63,092 bases of DNA from Clostridiales bacterium (GTDB taxonomy: Bacteria; Bacillota; Clostridia; Peptostreptococcales; NVVX01). Below, one piece after another: positions 1 to 10,724 of the stretch (position 1 is its first letter; each line of letters begins with the position of its first letter). Position numbers and translations under genes: made by a program. The notes under the pieces are model-generated. The model had not been told where the DNA came from and did no database searches. It was given only the letters and a program-made list of their open reading frames with translations. The stretch covers positions 1 to 63,092 of the forward strand of contig JAJOKP010000043.1 of the NCBI GenBank assembly GCA_021129775.1, written 5' to 3'.

Positions 1-401
1 CCTTCTGTAGTTACTAAATTCCCTTGTTCATCTAATGCAAAATTACCTGCTCTAGTAAAAGACCTATTAAGAAAATTAGAATCATCTGTTACTATAAAAA
101 ATCCACTACCATTTATCATTAAATCTGTATTATAATCTGTTCTTTCAACAGCTCCTCTTATGTGAAATGTATCCATAGAAGCAACGCTAATCCCAAGTCC
201 TACTTGATGTGGATTAGTTCCACCTCTACCTTCTTGAGGTGATCCTGCTGCTCTTAGAGTTTGATTAAACACTTCTTGAAAAGTTACTCTTCCACCTTTA
301 AAACCTACTGTATTTACATTGGCAATATTATTACCAATAACGTCCATTCGAGTTTGGTGAGCACGAAGTCCTGATACAGCAGAAAACATAGATCTCATCA
401 T
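1..401 (-). CDS. flgE: Flagellar hook/basal-body rod family protein (FlgE-like), N-terminal part, truncated by window edge
   Basis: Reverse-strand translation MMRSMFSAVSGLRAHQTRMDVIGNNIANVNTVGFKGGRVTFQEVFNQTL..., RBS aataggaggtt just upstream; classic rod/hook N-terminus. Confidence 0.85.
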   Translation of the reverse strand, partial: MMRSMFSAVSGLRAHQTRMDVIGNNIANVNTVGFKGGRVTFQEVFNQTLRAAGSPQEGRGGTNPHQVGLGISVASMDTFHIRGAVERTDYNTDLMINGSGFFIVTDDSNFLNRSFTRAGNFALDEQGNLVTTE

Positions 402-494
402 TTTATAACAACCTCCTATTTTTTTGTTCCATTTCGTCAGTCAGTCAGAAATGGTAAGCCTCCATATCGAGTTCTCGATAATAGTTGGTCCGGC

Positions 495-869
495 TTAAAT
501 TATTACTGCTCCATCAATGTTTGTAAATGTACTTTCTTTTAGCTTTCCTTCAACAGTTGCAGTAATAATAGTTCTGTTTCTAACACTTGCAACAAATATT
601 TTGTTGTCCATCATTATTAGTGCCTCTTTTATTCCTTTATTTCCTGCAATATTTAATGCATTTGATATTCGTCCTTTTTCATCTGTCGAAAGTGAAATAT
701 CTCTTTGTTCTAACCTATTCATGGCATGTTTTGAAAATTTAACTTCGTTGGTTCTCTTTATTTGATCATTAAGAATGTTACTAAAATCACCATTACTTCT
801 TTTTTTCTGAATAGTGTTAGTCTTAATTTGCTTTATGGAGTTTGGCTGTATTTTTATATTGTTATACAT
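495..869 (-). CDS. Flagellar operon protein (TIGR02530-like)
   Basis: Position between flgD and flgE; FSKHAMNRLEQRDISLS...VASVRNRTIITA motif of this family. Confidence 0.8.
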   Translation of the reverse strand: MYNNIKIQPNSIKQIKTNTIQKKRSNGDFSNILNDQIKRTNEVKFSKHAMNRLEQRDISLSTDEKGRISNALNIAGNKGIKEALIMMDNKIFVASVRNRTIITATVEGKLKESTFTNIDGAVII

Positions 870-906
870 ACATGCACCTCCTTAAATATTTGCATCCATA
901 TAGTTA

Positions 907-1263
907 TTACCTGTTGTTGTAGCTGTTAAGAATTTGTTCTACTGTGGTATTTAGTAAAGTTATCTTATCTACGATATTCGTTTGACTAAGTACCATATTA
1001 TTGTTCATATGATGTATTTGCTCCATCACTTCATCTTTAAATGAATCCATACCACTGTTTAAATTCTGCATCTGCTCAAGAGACGAAAATTGCGCCATTT
1101 GAGCAATAAATTCTCTGTCTTCCATTGGGTTTAATGGGTCTTGATTTCTCATTTGAGCAACTAGCAATTCTAAAAACATATCTTTATCCATATTCGATGC
1201 AAAATCATTCTTTTTTTCTACATAATGCTCTCTGTATTGTCCTTGTAATTCTGAAACGTTCAT
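907..1263 (-). CDS. flgD: Flagellar hook capping protein FlgD
   Basis: [40 protein letters not shown]. Confidence 0.93.
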   Translation of the reverse strand: MNVSELQGQYREHYVEKKNDFASNMDKDMFLELLVAQMRNQDPLNPMEDREFIAQMAQFSSLEQMQNLNSGMDSFKDEVMEQIHHMNNNMVLSQTNIVDKITLLNTTVEQILNSYNNR

Positions 1264-1277
1264 ATTTACCTCCTTTA

Positions 1278-2723
1278 CTATGCTAACATTTCAAACTGAG
1301 TTGTTTTAATGTAAGGGTTGTTATTAGTCATATTGTCACCATACATTGTAGTTTGCTGTGTAGCATTTGCCTGTAATTTCCCTTCGTTTTGTTTATTGTT
1401 TTGACTATAAGCAGAATGTTTAAATCTATTAAGTTGTTCTTGATACTGTCCTACTGAAACATTAAGACTTTCTACACCAAGACCTTTTTCTATTAGGATG
1501 GTTCTTAGTTGTTCAAGGTTGTTCTCTAACATTTCTTTCACTTGATAGTTTTCGGCATATAATGTGGCATTGACTAAGCCTTTTTCTACAGTAATATTAA
1601 CAGCTACGTTTCCTAATCTTTCAGGTGCAAGCTTAATCAATATTTCATTCTTATTGCTTGCAATGTTAACATGAATTTTTTCAATTACTTGGTTAAAAGC
1701 TTTTTTCATTTCTAGCGTTGATGATTTTTCTTGAACATCGAAATCAACTTTTGAGAAAACATTAGGTTTATTCCTTAAAATAGCTGCGCTATTTTGGGTT
1801 GTTTCCTCTTGACTAATATCATTAAATCTTGGAGTATTCTCTTTTTCTGTATTTGCGCTAACACTATTTTTATCTTTGGTCACGCTAATTTCGATCTTGT
1901 CATCATTATCACCATTCTCCAAAGTCTTTGCCATTTCGTTAATCTCGTGTGTTTCGGAGGTTTCTACAACTTCAGCTTTGAGTGCGCTAGTATTATTAAA
2001 TGACTTGTTAAATTTTTGAATGAAAACATCCAACTCTTCAATAATTTGATTAAATGCCTCTAATTCATTTTTGATGTCGCCACTGAAAACAGCTTTATTC
2101 TCAATTGAAGTGATTTGCTTCTGGATGCTATCCAATACTAGTTTAATCATTTCTTTTAACTGTTTACTTACTGCTTCATCAGTTTCGTTATTCACTCCAA
2201 CCTCACCTAATAGAAGTTCCATCTCAGTTAAAATCTCTTTAATTTTCGCAGGTTCTACATCTAAGCCTAGCATTTCTTCTAATTGTGTTATTATGGTTTG
2301 CAAGTTAGCTACAGTTTGTTGATTTGCACAAATATTAACTTCCTGACAGTTTTCAACATTAGCGTCTTTTGTTTTTTCTGTTTCGTTTGTGTCTTTAGTT
2401 TCTTTTGTGTCTTCTATTTCTTTTGTCTCTTTAGTTTCTTTTACCTCCTGCCCCTCTTCAGAAACACTTTCCGACAAAGCCGTCTGATGATTTTCATCAA
2501 TTTCATTTCTTTTAGATTGTTCACCTGCTGTTTCATTCTGAGCAATGCATCTACTTAAATTCTCTTCTTTTCTGTCTTTGCTCACCTTATAAATCTCTTG
2601 AACTTCTTTCTGCTGTTGTCTAAAGCTACTTGAAAAATCGTTAGTGATATCAAAACCACTCTTACTATTAGGCTTTCTAGCTGCCATTAGGTCTAATGTA
2701 TTCATTTGAATCTGCATATTCAT
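1278..2723 (-). CDS. fliK: Flagellar hook-length control protein FliK, with internal KETKD/E low-complexity repeat
   Basis: C-terminal [61 protein letters not shown]; gene order. Confidence 0.88.
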   Translation of the reverse strand: MNMQIQMNTLDLMAARKPNSKSGFDITNDFSSSFRQQQKEVQEIYKVSKDRKEENLSRCIAQNETAGEQSKRNEIDENHQTALSESVSEEGQEVKETKETKEIEDTKETKDTNETEKTKDANVENCQEVNICANQQTVANLQTIITQLEEMLGLDVEPAKIKEILTEMELLLGEVGVNNETDEAVSKQLKEMIKLVLDSIQKQITSIENKAVFSGDIKNELEAFNQIIEELDVFIQKFNKSFNNTSALKAEVVETSETHEINEMAKTLENGDNDDKIEISVTKDKNSVSANTEKENTPRFNDISQEETTQNSAAILRNKPNVFSKVDFDVQEKSSTLEMKKAFNQVIEKIHVNIASNKNEILIKLAPERLGNVAVNITVEKGLVNATLYAENYQVKEMLENNLEQLRTILIEKGLGVESLNVSVGQYQEQLNRFKHSAYSQNNKQNEGKLQANATQQTTMYGDNMTNNNPYIKTTQFEMLA

Positions 2724-2766
2724 TCCACCCCCTTTCCTCTTTTTTTGTAAAATCTATTAGAGCCTG

Positions 2767-4014
2767 CTAGGGCTTAATAATTAATTTCTGAGACAGTTCT
2801 ACTGCTTCTCTAGTGTCTAGCTCTCCTAGAATACTAGCTATCAAATTATGTTTAAAATTATTTAAAATATCTATTACTAGCTGTTCTTCGGTAAAGCTAA
2901 CTCTTTCACCATTTGGCAATTCAACTTGCTTAAATATTTGATTGCGTCTTAACATTCGACTCATTAAATCAGCTACTTCTGCGACTTCCATCTCCTCATA
3001 AATTTGAGAAAGTTCATTTAATCTAATTTCAAAATTCCTAAATGCATCAATTGCTGGTACAAGGCTTTTAGAAAAGCTTTTGCTTTCCTCATCACGCAAA
3101 CTATTTAAAATCTCTCTTTCATTTATCGCTTCCACTAAAGAAAGAATAAACTCGTTATCAGCAGCATGAACGAGTATTTCAGCAGCATCTTTAACGCCCA
3201 TTTGCAAAAAAATTACCGCTAATTCATTTATATTATACTTTTCTATGTTTGTTAAATCATTTACTGCCTCACTAATACTTCCCTTAGCATAAATATCGGC
3301 TATTTCTTGCAAATTCTTATACTTCTTGTCGATACTTGCAATAATTTTCTCAAATTCATTTCTATTAGTTGATGGTAAGTTTCGCATTATGTTAAAAGTA
3401 GTTTTATCATCTAAGTAGATCAAATACTTTGCCGCAACCTGTGAATCTAATGTTCTAAAAAATAAATCCAATTGTTCGTTAGTTAATTTTCCTCCAACAA
3501 CCATTTTTTCTATCTCTGCTACTGCTGCACTAATTGGTAAAGATGTAATATGTTTGATAATTTCGTCGACATACGCTATTTCTTCATTATGAATTTCTTT
3601 CAAAGTCCGCTGTAAAATATTGCCTTCAAGCACTCTGCTTCTTAAAATTTCATTTACTTCCTGCATTTTGCGAGAATTCATTCCATTCATTATCACTAAT
3701 AAATCATTAAATAATTGTTGATCTTCTTTCCTAATAATAGTCAATTTATCTACAATTCTATCAATATCCATTAAAACATAATGCTTAGCAATCTGAAGCT
3801 TGATTTTCTCTTTCTCTTCTCTAGTTGGTAAATTAGCAAAATATCTTCCTACCCCCAAAGGAAACTCTGACATGAATTCGTTGGTTAAGTATTGAAATTC
3901 TTCACTTATAAAATATGTAAATGTAAGTGCAGCTAATGGAGCACCCAAGATAATAACTAAAATTAGCAATATGGCTATAAAGACATTTGTTTTTTTCTTC
4001 TCTTTGTTAGGCAT
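2767..4014 (-). CDS. MotE/YlxF-like flagellar protein with MgtE_N-like repeats
   Basis: N-terminal TM, MgtE-N-like helical repeats (LFFRTLDSQVAAKYLIYLDDKTTFNIMRNL), position between fliK and fliJ. Confidence 0.65.
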   Translation of the reverse strand: MPNKEKKKTNVFIAILLILVIILGAPLAALTFTYFISEEFQYLTNEFMSEFPLGVGRYFANLPTREEKEKIKLQIAKHYVLMDIDRIVDKLTIIRKEDQQLFNDLLVIMNGMNSRKMQEVNEILRSRVLEGNILQRTLKEIHNEEIAYVDEIIKHITSLPISAAVAEIEKMVVGGKLTNEQLDLFFRTLDSQVAAKYLIYLDDKTTFNIMRNLPSTNRNEFEKIIASIDKKYKNLQEIADIYAKGSISEAVNDLTNIEKYNINELAVIFLQMGVKDAAEILVHAADNEFILSLVEAINEREILNSLRDEESKSFSKSLVPAIDAFRNFEIRLNELSQIYEEMEVAEVADLMSRMLRRNQIFKQVELPNGERVSFTEEQLVIDILNNFKHNLIASILGELDTREAVELSQKLIIKP

Positions 4015-4023
4015 TTTCCTGTC

Positions 4024-4491
4024 CTATCCTTTGTTATTATTTGCAGTTTTAAAAGTTACAATTTGGTCAACTAACATTTCCTCAGCTTTTAGATAGTCGT
4101 ACTTAAAACTGTCATAATCTTTTTCTTTAAGCTTCTCAAAAATTTTTCTCTGTTTTTTTGCTTCAACTAATAGTTTTATTTCTTGATTAACACGTTCTTC
4201 AGATTTTTTAACTAATATATTTTGATTCTCAATTTTCATCTTAATATGTTCAAATTCGTCAGCGAAACGCCTTAGGTCTTTAATTTTAAGTCTTTTCTTA
4301 GTTTCTTCTCTCCACTTGATAACTATTTTTCCCTTGTTTTTTTCCATGTTTTCAAGTGAATCAGTCTCTTTTTTATGTTTCTTTGTAGCAAAACCCACGT
4401 CATACTTCTTTATATCTTCTTCCTTTTCTTTTACGTTTAAAACTGTTTGAAATCTAAATGTAAATTTCTTGTTCAATGCTCCACCCTCCAT
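4024..4491 (-). CDS. fliJ: Flagellar export chaperone FliJ
   Basis: Coiled-coil, FRFQTVLNVKEKEED N-terminus, downstream of fliI. Confidence 0.8.
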   Translation of the reverse strand: MEGGALNKKFTFRFQTVLNVKEKEEDIKKYDVGFATKKHKKETDSLENMEKNKGKIVIKWREETKKRLKIKDLRRFADEFEHIKMKIENQNILVKKSEERVNQEIKLLVEAKKQRKIFEKLKEKDYDSFKYDYLKAEEMLVDQIVTFKTANNNKG

Positions 4492-4535
4492 TCAAAGCTG
4501 TGTAGACTATATACATTGTTATTCTTTTAAAATTT

Positions 4536-5921
4536 TCACTCATTTATCAGATTTTTCATAATCTCGACTGTTTCATTATATGAATATTTCTCATCGTTAC
4601 CCTGCTTTAATAATTCATTAATCGCATCAATTTTCTCAATTGCATAATCTATTTTAATATTTGACCCTTTTGAATAAGCGCCAATATTTATTAAATCCTC
4701 TGCTTCCTTATATTCGGCAATAACTTCCTTGATCTTATTTGCATTACTCACATGGTCTTTACTTGTAATATTTGGCATTATTCTACTAATGCTTGCTAAA
4801 ATATCTATAGCTGGATAATGATTTTTGTTTGCAAGTTTTCTTGATAATACAATATGTCCATCTAATATCCCTCTAACTGCATCTGCAATTGGATCGTTCA
4901 TGTCGTCCGCATCAATAAGAACTGTATATAATCCAGTTATTGATCCTTTGTCTGATCTACCTGAGCGTTCTAACAATTTAGGCAAAACCGCAAAAACCGA
5001 CGGAGTATATCCCCTTGTCACAGGTGGCTCACCTATTGCTAGTCCAATTTCTCTTAATGCCATAGAAAACCTCGTTAGTGAATCCATTAGCAGAAGTACA
5101 TTTTTACCTTGGTCTCTAAAATATTCTGCAATTGATGTTGCCAAAAGTGCTCCCTTCATGCGCACTAAAGCGGGTTGATCTGAAGTTGCAATAATTACAA
5201 CGGATTTTTTTAACCCTTCTTCTTTTAGCTCATTATCTAGAAACTCGTTAACTTCTCTACCTCTTTCACCAATCAATGCTATTACATTTACATCAGCTTG
5301 TGTATTTCTGGCTATTGCTCCTAAAAGAGTGCTTTTTCCAACTCCACTTCCTGAAAATATCCCAAGTCTTTGCCCATTCCCACATGTAAGTAGTCCATCA
5401 ATTGCTTTTATTCCAAGTGACAGTGGTTCTGATATTTTACTACGTTGCAAAGGATTAGGTGGTGCGGCATTCACTGGGTATGTTATAGTAGTAGATAAAT
5501 GACCTTTGTCATCTATTGTGTTCCCGAGTCCGTCCAATACTCTTCCTAGCAAACAATCTCCTACTTTGACTTGGAGTTGAAATCCCGTTGCTTCTACTTT
5601 GCTCCCAGGTCCGATACCTTCCATTTCTCCTAGTGGCATCAATAATACTCTTTTCTCTTTAAAACCGACTACCTCTGCTAATACAAATTGTTTTTGGTTG
5701 CTTGTTCTTTCATATTTCCTTTTCTCTTCAAAAGCAACTCCATCTGCTAATATAGTTTTCTTGCTTTTTAACGTATATACCATACATACTTCACCAATTT
5801 TAATTGCAGGTCCTATTGATTCAATAGTTAGTCCAATAATCTGCGAAACTCGTCCTGTATACTTTATTAACTCTAAATCATTCAGGGCATTTTTAAATGA
5901 ATCCAAAGATAAACGTTCCAT
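4536..5921 (-). CDS. fliI: Flagellar protein export ATPase FliI
   Basis: Walker A GIFSGSGVGKSTLL, LLMDSLTRFSMALREIGLAIGEPP. Confidence 0.97.
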   Translation of the reverse strand: MERLSLDSFKNALNDLELIKYTGRVSQIIGLTIESIGPAIKIGEVCMVYTLKSKKTILADGVAFEEKRKYERTSNQKQFVLAEVVGFKEKRVLLMPLGEMEGIGPGSKVEATGFQLQVKVGDCLLGRVLDGLGNTIDDKGHLSTTITYPVNAAPPNPLQRSKISEPLSLGIKAIDGLLTCGNGQRLGIFSGSGVGKSTLLGAIARNTQADVNVIALIGERGREVNEFLDNELKEEGLKKSVVIIATSDQPALVRMKGALLATSIAEYFRDQGKNVLLLMDSLTRFSMALREIGLAIGEPPVTRGYTPSVFAVLPKLLERSGRSDKGSITGLYTVLIDADDMNDPIADAVRGILDGHIVLSRKLANKNHYPAIDILASISRIMPNITSKDHVSNANKIKEVIAEYKEAEDLINIGAYSKGSNIKIDYAIEKIDAINELLKQGNDEKYSYNETVEIMKNLINE

Positions 5922-5925
5922 ATAA

Positions 5926-6720
5926 TCACTCGCTTCTTAGTAATTCATTAAATGTTTTTCTAATTATCTCAATTTGAGTTGTCATGCTTGAATCTACAGT
6001 CCCAGCTGGAGTTTCTATAACTACACTGCCTTGTGGCAAGGATTTGTCAACTTTAATGTCTAATTTTTCTACTCCTTCAGTCATTAAAAACACTTTGTTT
6101 TTGGAGGAACTTACATAGTCCAAATCATGTTCACTTACTCTAATAGTCAATGCTTGCGTAAAAGTGCAATGTTTTATGCCTTTTTCAACTAATTTTAGCA
6201 GCAGTTCGTTGTCTTCGTTCAATTCATGCATTAAAACTTTTTCAATCGTTTCTAATACCAACTGAATCAATTCACTCTTCAAGTTGTGAGCCATTTCCTT
6301 TTTTTCATCTTGCATTTTTTGCTTAATTACAATTGCTTCATTAATGTAATTTTCTACCTCTTCATAACCACGTGTTTCTCCTTCTTTAAACCCAATTCTG
6401 TAAGCTTCTTCTTTAGTCTTTTCGAAAATTAGGCTGCTTTCGTTATAAGATTCCTTTATAATTGCATCTGCTTCTTCGTTTGCCTTTCTTAAAATTTCTT
6501 GATACTGAATTTCTGCACTTGCAAATAAGTTTTCTGGCGTAATTTCAATTTCACTCTTCTCATCAACTGGGAAAAATTCATTTTCATTTTGAACATCTTC
6601 TCTATTTTCTACTTCAAGTAACATTTTCTCTTCATTTTCCGATTTAATATCAATCTCTATTTTACCATCCAAAATAACATTAGTAGCTTTAAGAATTTTA
6701 AAATCAGACAATAATTTCAT
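5926..6720 (-). CDS. fliH: Flagellar assembly protein FliH (likely start MKLLSD at 6720; ORF extends to 6738)
   Basis: Gene order fliG-fliH-fliI; FliH-like C-terminus VDKSLPQGSVVIETPAGTVDSSMTTQIEII. Confidence 0.88.
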   Translation of the reverse strand: MKLLSDFKILKATNVILDGKIEIDIKSENEEKMLLEVENREDVQNENEFFPVDEKSEIEITPENLFASAEIQYQEILRKANEEADAIIKESYNESSLIFEKTKEEAYRIGFKEGETRGYEEVENYINEAIVIKQKMQDEKKEMAHNLKSELIQLVLETIEKVLMHELNEDNELLLKLVEKGIKHCTFTQALTIRVSEHDLDYVSSSKNKVFLMTEGVEKLDIKVDKSLPQGSVVIETPAGTVDSSMTTQIEIIRKTFNELLRSE

Positions 6721-7723
6721 CTCCCCCGCCACGTGCAATTATTATTTCGCCTGTTTCTTCAAGTGCTCTAATTGTATTTACAATTTTTTGTTGCGCATTT
6801 TCTACATCACTCAATCTTATTGGTCCCATAAACTCCATATCTTCTTTAATCATTTCAGCCATTCGCTTAGACATATTAGAATAAATAATGTCTGCCACTT
6901 CATCTGTAGCACCTTTAAGTGCAATTGCCATTTCTTTATTGTCAATCTCTCTAATAAATCTTTGAATCGACGTACTATCAAGGCTAATAATATCTTCAAA
7001 TACAAACATTTTCTTTCTAATTTCTTCAGCGAGCTCAGCATCTTCGGTATCAAGTGTATCCATAATATTCTTTTCAGTCCCTCGATCTACAGAATTAAGT
7101 ATTCCAACAATAGAATCTAATCCACCCGCTGCTGCAAAGTCTTGACTTGCAACAGACGAAAGTTTTTTCTCTAAAATCGACTCCACTTCTCTTATTATTT
7201 CTGGAGAAGTGCGATCCATAGTTGCAATTCGTTTCGCTACTTCCGCTTGTTTCGCTTGTGGTAATTCAGATAAAATTTTCCCTGACTGTTCTGGCGGCAA
7301 ATAGGCCAAAATTAAGGAAATCGTCTGTGGATGTTCATTTTGTATAAAACTCAACAAATGAGCTGGTTCTGCTTTTCTAGCAAAATCAAAGGGTTTAACT
7401 TGTAAAGAAGCAGTAAGCTTTGTAATGATGTCGACTGCTCTTTGCGAGCCTAGCGCTTTCTCAAGAATTTCTTTGGCATAATTAATACCACCTTCAGAAA
7501 TGTACTCTTGCGCAATACATATCTCATAAAATTCAGCCAATACTTTTTCTTTTTCTTCAGGTGAAACTTTTCTCATGTTAGCAATCTCAAGTGTTAATTC
7601 TTCAATTTCTTCATCATTCAAATGCTTAAATATCTCAGCAGAAGAAGCAGGTCCTAGGCTAATTAACAATATAGCTGCCTTTTCTCTTCCTGTAATTTCA
7701 CCTTTTGCAGTCTTTTTAACCAA
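6704..7723 (-). CDS. fliG: Flagellar motor switch protein FliG
   Basis: EHPQTISLILAYLPPEQSGKILSELP, MFVFEDIISLDSTSIQRFIREID. Confidence 0.97.
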   Translation of the reverse strand: MVKKTAKGEITGREKAAILLISLGPASSAEIFKHLNDEEIEELTLEIANMRKVSPEEKEKVLAEFYEICIAQEYISEGGINYAKEILEKALGSQRAVDIITKLTASLQVKPFDFARKAEPAHLLSFIQNEHPQTISLILAYLPPEQSGKILSELPQAKQAEVAKRIATMDRTSPEIIREVESILEKKLSSVASQDFAAAGGLDSIVGILNSVDRGTEKNIMDTLDTEDAELAEEIRKKMFVFEDIISLDSTSIQRFIREIDNKEMAIALKGATDEVADIIYSNMSKRMAEMIKEDMEFMGPIRLSDVENAQQKIVNTIRALEETGEIIIARGGGDEIIV

Positions 7724-7736
7724 AATACCGCCTCCC

Positions 7737-9281
7737 TTATTCCTCGCTTAACCAATTTTTTAATAATTGTGCTGCCATTTCGGGTTGCTTACTAATCATT
7801 TTTTCAATTTGCTTTTTCGATCGAGAACCTGATAAATCCAAGTTTAGTTCGTCATATTCTTCTACGGTTACTGCAGTCGAAAGCGCAGCATCGTCAGCTA
7901 TAGGAACTTTTTTTCTGGATTTTATGATAATAAAGAATGCAAAACCTAAAATAATCGAGCCAATAATTACCATTGCCCAAATTGGAAACCCATCTGCTAC
8001 TGTTCTATCATCGAGCATTCTAGCAAATTGCGTAGCCAACGTTGTGTCAAATTGTCTTACTCCTATCTGAACAACTGTAGTATCTAAACCAGCGGCAGCT
8101 GAGATAATGCTTACTAAATCTCTATTTTCCTCAGCTGTAAATTCGCCTCCAATAACAGCAGCTTCATTAATATATACTGCTACAGAAATATCTTTTACTT
8201 GTCCTCTAGAGCCTACAATTTTTCTTCGTAGTTCGTTTATTTCGTAATTAATGGTCTTGCTTGCTTCGCTATATCTAGCAGTATCTTGCTCGCCCTCTAC
8301 GTATTGTGTAGCCCCATCAATGTTTGAATCAGTGCCAGGGACTCCGCCTAAACCATCTTCGACTACTTTTTTTTGAAATTCTTGCATACTTCTAACAATT
8401 CCTCCAGTTTCCCCTTCGATAGGAGGAGAAAACTCAGTAATTTCAGTGACTTCACTATCAAAGTCAAGTCTTACATTTGACATTACAACAACATTGCCAA
8501 ATCCAAAAACAGTCGATAAAAACTCAGTTAGGGTTTCATCTAGTTCTGCTTCCACTGTTTTTTGTAAATTCATTTGATCATTTTGCGTGTATGCGCTACT
8601 ATCACCTCTGTTATTATTTAATACTCGTCCATCACTTCCATGAATTGTTACATTTTCAGGTTTTAGTCCTTGCACTGCGTTCGCAACAAGAATAGCAATT
8701 CCGTTAATACTTTTTTCCTCTAAAGTAGCACCCATTTCAAAATATAGAAAAACTGAAGCTTTTGCTTCTCTAATTTCATCTTGAAAAACAAAAGCTGAAG
8801 TATCATGCACTGCTAAATTAACGACTGCTTTTCTAATTCCATTGATTTCTTCTATAGTGCTAGCTAAAAAATTTTGTTGTGCTACAATAAATCTTTGCGC
8901 CCTCTCTTCGCTAGTCATCATAAAGGTGTTCCCAGCAAAAGCATTATCAAACGTAAAACGTGCGGTTGGTAATCCTTCGGTAGCTACAATAACTTGTGCT
9001 CTCATTTCGTCTTGTTTTGCAACTTTTACAATCCCACTCGCATCACCGAATTTTGCGTCCAAATTGTTATCTTGTAAAACTCGCATCACTTCTCCAGCTT
9101 CTCTAGGGCTTAGATTGTTATACAAAACAACATATTCCACTCTAGTAACATATAAGATTCCAACCGTAAGTACTGTCAAAATAAGTACAGAAATAACAAT
9201 CATTTGAATTTTTCTATTCTTATCTAAAGTTTGTAAATAGTCGTTTAATTGATTCCTCATTGTGTCTAACGAATCAACCAT
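7737..9281 (-). CDS. fliF: Flagellar M-ring protein FliF
   Basis: NLSPREAGEVMRVLQDN, FVAQQNFLASTIEEINGIRKAVVNLA, two TM segments. Confidence 0.96.
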   Translation of the reverse strand: MVDSLDTMRNQLNDYLQTLDKNRKIQMIVISVLILTVLTVGILYVTRVEYVVLYNNLSPREAGEVMRVLQDNNLDAKFGDASGIVKVAKQDEMRAQVIVATEGLPTARFTFDNAFAGNTFMMTSEERAQRFIVAQQNFLASTIEEINGIRKAVVNLAVHDTSAFVFQDEIREAKASVFLYFEMGATLEEKSINGIAILVANAVQGLKPENVTIHGSDGRVLNNNRGDSSAYTQNDQMNLQKTVEAELDETLTEFLSTVFGFGNVVVMSNVRLDFDSEVTEITEFSPPIEGETGGIVRSMQEFQKKVVEDGLGGVPGTDSNIDGATQYVEGEQDTARYSEASKTINYEINELRRKIVGSRGQVKDISVAVYINEAAVIGGEFTAEENRDLVSIISAAAGLDTTVVQIGVRQFDTTLATQFARMLDDRTVADGFPIWAMVIIGSIILGFAFFIIIKSRKKVPIADDAALSTAVTVEEYDELNLDLSGSRSKKQIEKMISKQPEMAAQLLKNWLSEE

Positions 9282-9303
9282 AAGCGCACCTCATCTCTAT
9301 GTA

Positions 9304-9609
9304 CTAAATCTGCATCCTAGAAATTTCTCTATACGCATCTAGAACTTTGTTTCTTACCTGCAGAACCAATTGCATAGCGATTTCTGCTTTTTGTGTATTA
9401 ATCATTATCTCGTGAATATTATTTAGCTGTCCAGTAGCTAAATCTTCAGCTAAAACTTCTCCCTTTTTTTCCAATAAATTTGCATTGCTAATGGCGTCAG
9501 CAAATAATTCACTAAACGTTGACCCACTCTTCAGTTTTTTGTCTTCAAATAGTCCTAAGTTTTTATTTTTGCCTATTTCAAAAACGTTATTTAGTTCTTG
9601 TATTTTCAT
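9304..9609 (-). CDS. fliE: Flagellar hook-basal body complex protein FliE
   Basis: C-terminal INTQKAEIAMQLVLQVRNKVLDAYREISRMQI. Confidence 0.94.
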   Translation of the reverse strand: MKIQELNNVFEIGKNKNLGLFEDKKLKSGSTFSELFADAISNANLLEKKGEVLAEDLATGQLNNIHEIMINTQKAEIAMQLVLQVRNKVLDAYREISRMQI

Positions 9610-9622
9610 TTAAATACCTCCA

Positions 9623-10066
9623 TTACCTTCCAATTTCTAGTGCTTTCATTGCCATTCCTTTTGCAGAATTTAGTGCTGTAACATTAGCTTCGTATGCCCG
9701 CGAAGCAGAAATCATGTTAGCCATTTCAGTAACAATATCTACGTTAGGCATCAGTACATAGCCTTTCTCGTCAGCATCTGGGTGCCCTGGATTATGAATT
9801 TTTTTAAGTGGTGAATTATCTTCTTTTATCCCTACCACTTCCACTCCAGTAAATCTAAGATTTTTTTTTGTTGCACTATTCAAATATGCAGAAAAAGGTC
9901 TGTTATCATTTTTTGTCTTGAAAACTACTACTTGTCTTCTATAAGGGGTACCACTTGGAGTTCTTGTTGTATTAGCATTTGCAATATTCTTAGAAATTAC
10001 ATCCATCCGCAAACGTTCTGCTGTTAGCCCTGTAGCACTTACATTAATGGAATTAAAAAGACTCAT
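9623..10066 (-). CDS. flgC: Flagellar basal-body rod protein FlgC
   Basis: MSLFNSINVSATGLTAERLRMDVISKNIANANTTRT. Confidence 0.95.
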   Translation of the reverse strand: MSLFNSINVSATGLTAERLRMDVISKNIANANTTRTPSGTPYRRQVVVFKTKNDNRPFSAYLNSATKKNLRFTGVEVVGIKEDNSPLKKIHNPGHPDADEKGYVLMPNVDIVTEMANMISASRAYEANVTALNSAKGMAMKALEIGR

Positions 10067-10069
10067 TTG

Positions 10070-10468
10070 CTACCTTCCTCCTTCTACAATTACTGTTCTT
10101 AATCTTCGTAAATCAGCATTCATTTTTGCAATAGTAGTGTTATAAGTAATGCTGTTTTTGGCCATTTCTGCCATTTCTACATCAATTTCAACATTGTTTC
10201 CATCTTCTCTAGTACTATAATCATCATGTCTCACTATTTCATATCTGACATTCTCTAATGACTTGCTTCCTATAGGGATATGTCTTCTGTGAGTTATGTT
10301 GCCACTTAATTTCGTGCTATCCAAATAGCTCTGTAATAGTTCTTCGAATTTTAAGCTAGATTTCTTAAAATTAGGAGTGTTTACATTTGCAATGTTATTA
10401 GCAATTACTTCATTTCTTTTCCACGAAGCATTCGCGACTTTTGTTAATAAATTAATATTATTAAACAT
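10070..10468 (-). CDS. flgB: Flagellar basal-body rod protein FlgB
   Basis: NEVIANNIANVNTPNFKKSSLKFEELL; first gene of flagellar operon. Confidence 0.94.
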   Translation of the reverse strand: MFNNINLLTKVANASWKRNEVIANNIANVNTPNFKKSSLKFEELLQSYLDSTKLSGNITHRRHIPIGSKSLENVRYEIVRHDDYSTREDGNNVEIDVEMAEMAKNSITYNTTIAKMNADLRRLRTVIVEGGR

Positions 10469-10611
10469 TCAAATCCTCCTTTATACGATAATCGCTCAGT
10501 GTTAAAATGCGTTAATATATAATTAGACAATACTAGATAAAATCCTTCTTTTTTTCTACATTTTTCTACATTATTTTGTATATAGTACATAAGTACTAAA
10601 CAAAAATATCA

Positions 10612-10690
10612 AATCGAGACAAGGGGACAGGGACTTGTCTGGTTTTCAAAGTAATTTGACAAGACAAGTCCCTGTCCTCTTGTCTCGATT
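10612..10690. repeat. Palindromic element A1 (28-bp arms, 1 mismatch) between codY and flgB
   Basis: aatcgagacaaggggacagggacttgtc ... gacaagtccctgtcctcttgtctcgatt. Confidence 0.95.
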
Positions 10691-10724
10691 CAACCTAAGG
10701 CTGAGCACCATTGTCTTAATTTTT

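Noticed and set aside
517-765. Plus-strand ORFs antisense to flagellar, fliK, smc, MCP, pgpH and phn genes in the supplied track
   Set aside because: They overlap strongly supported minus-strand genes, have low-complexity Ser/Leu/Ile/Phe-rich translations typical of antisense frames and show no recognisable domains.
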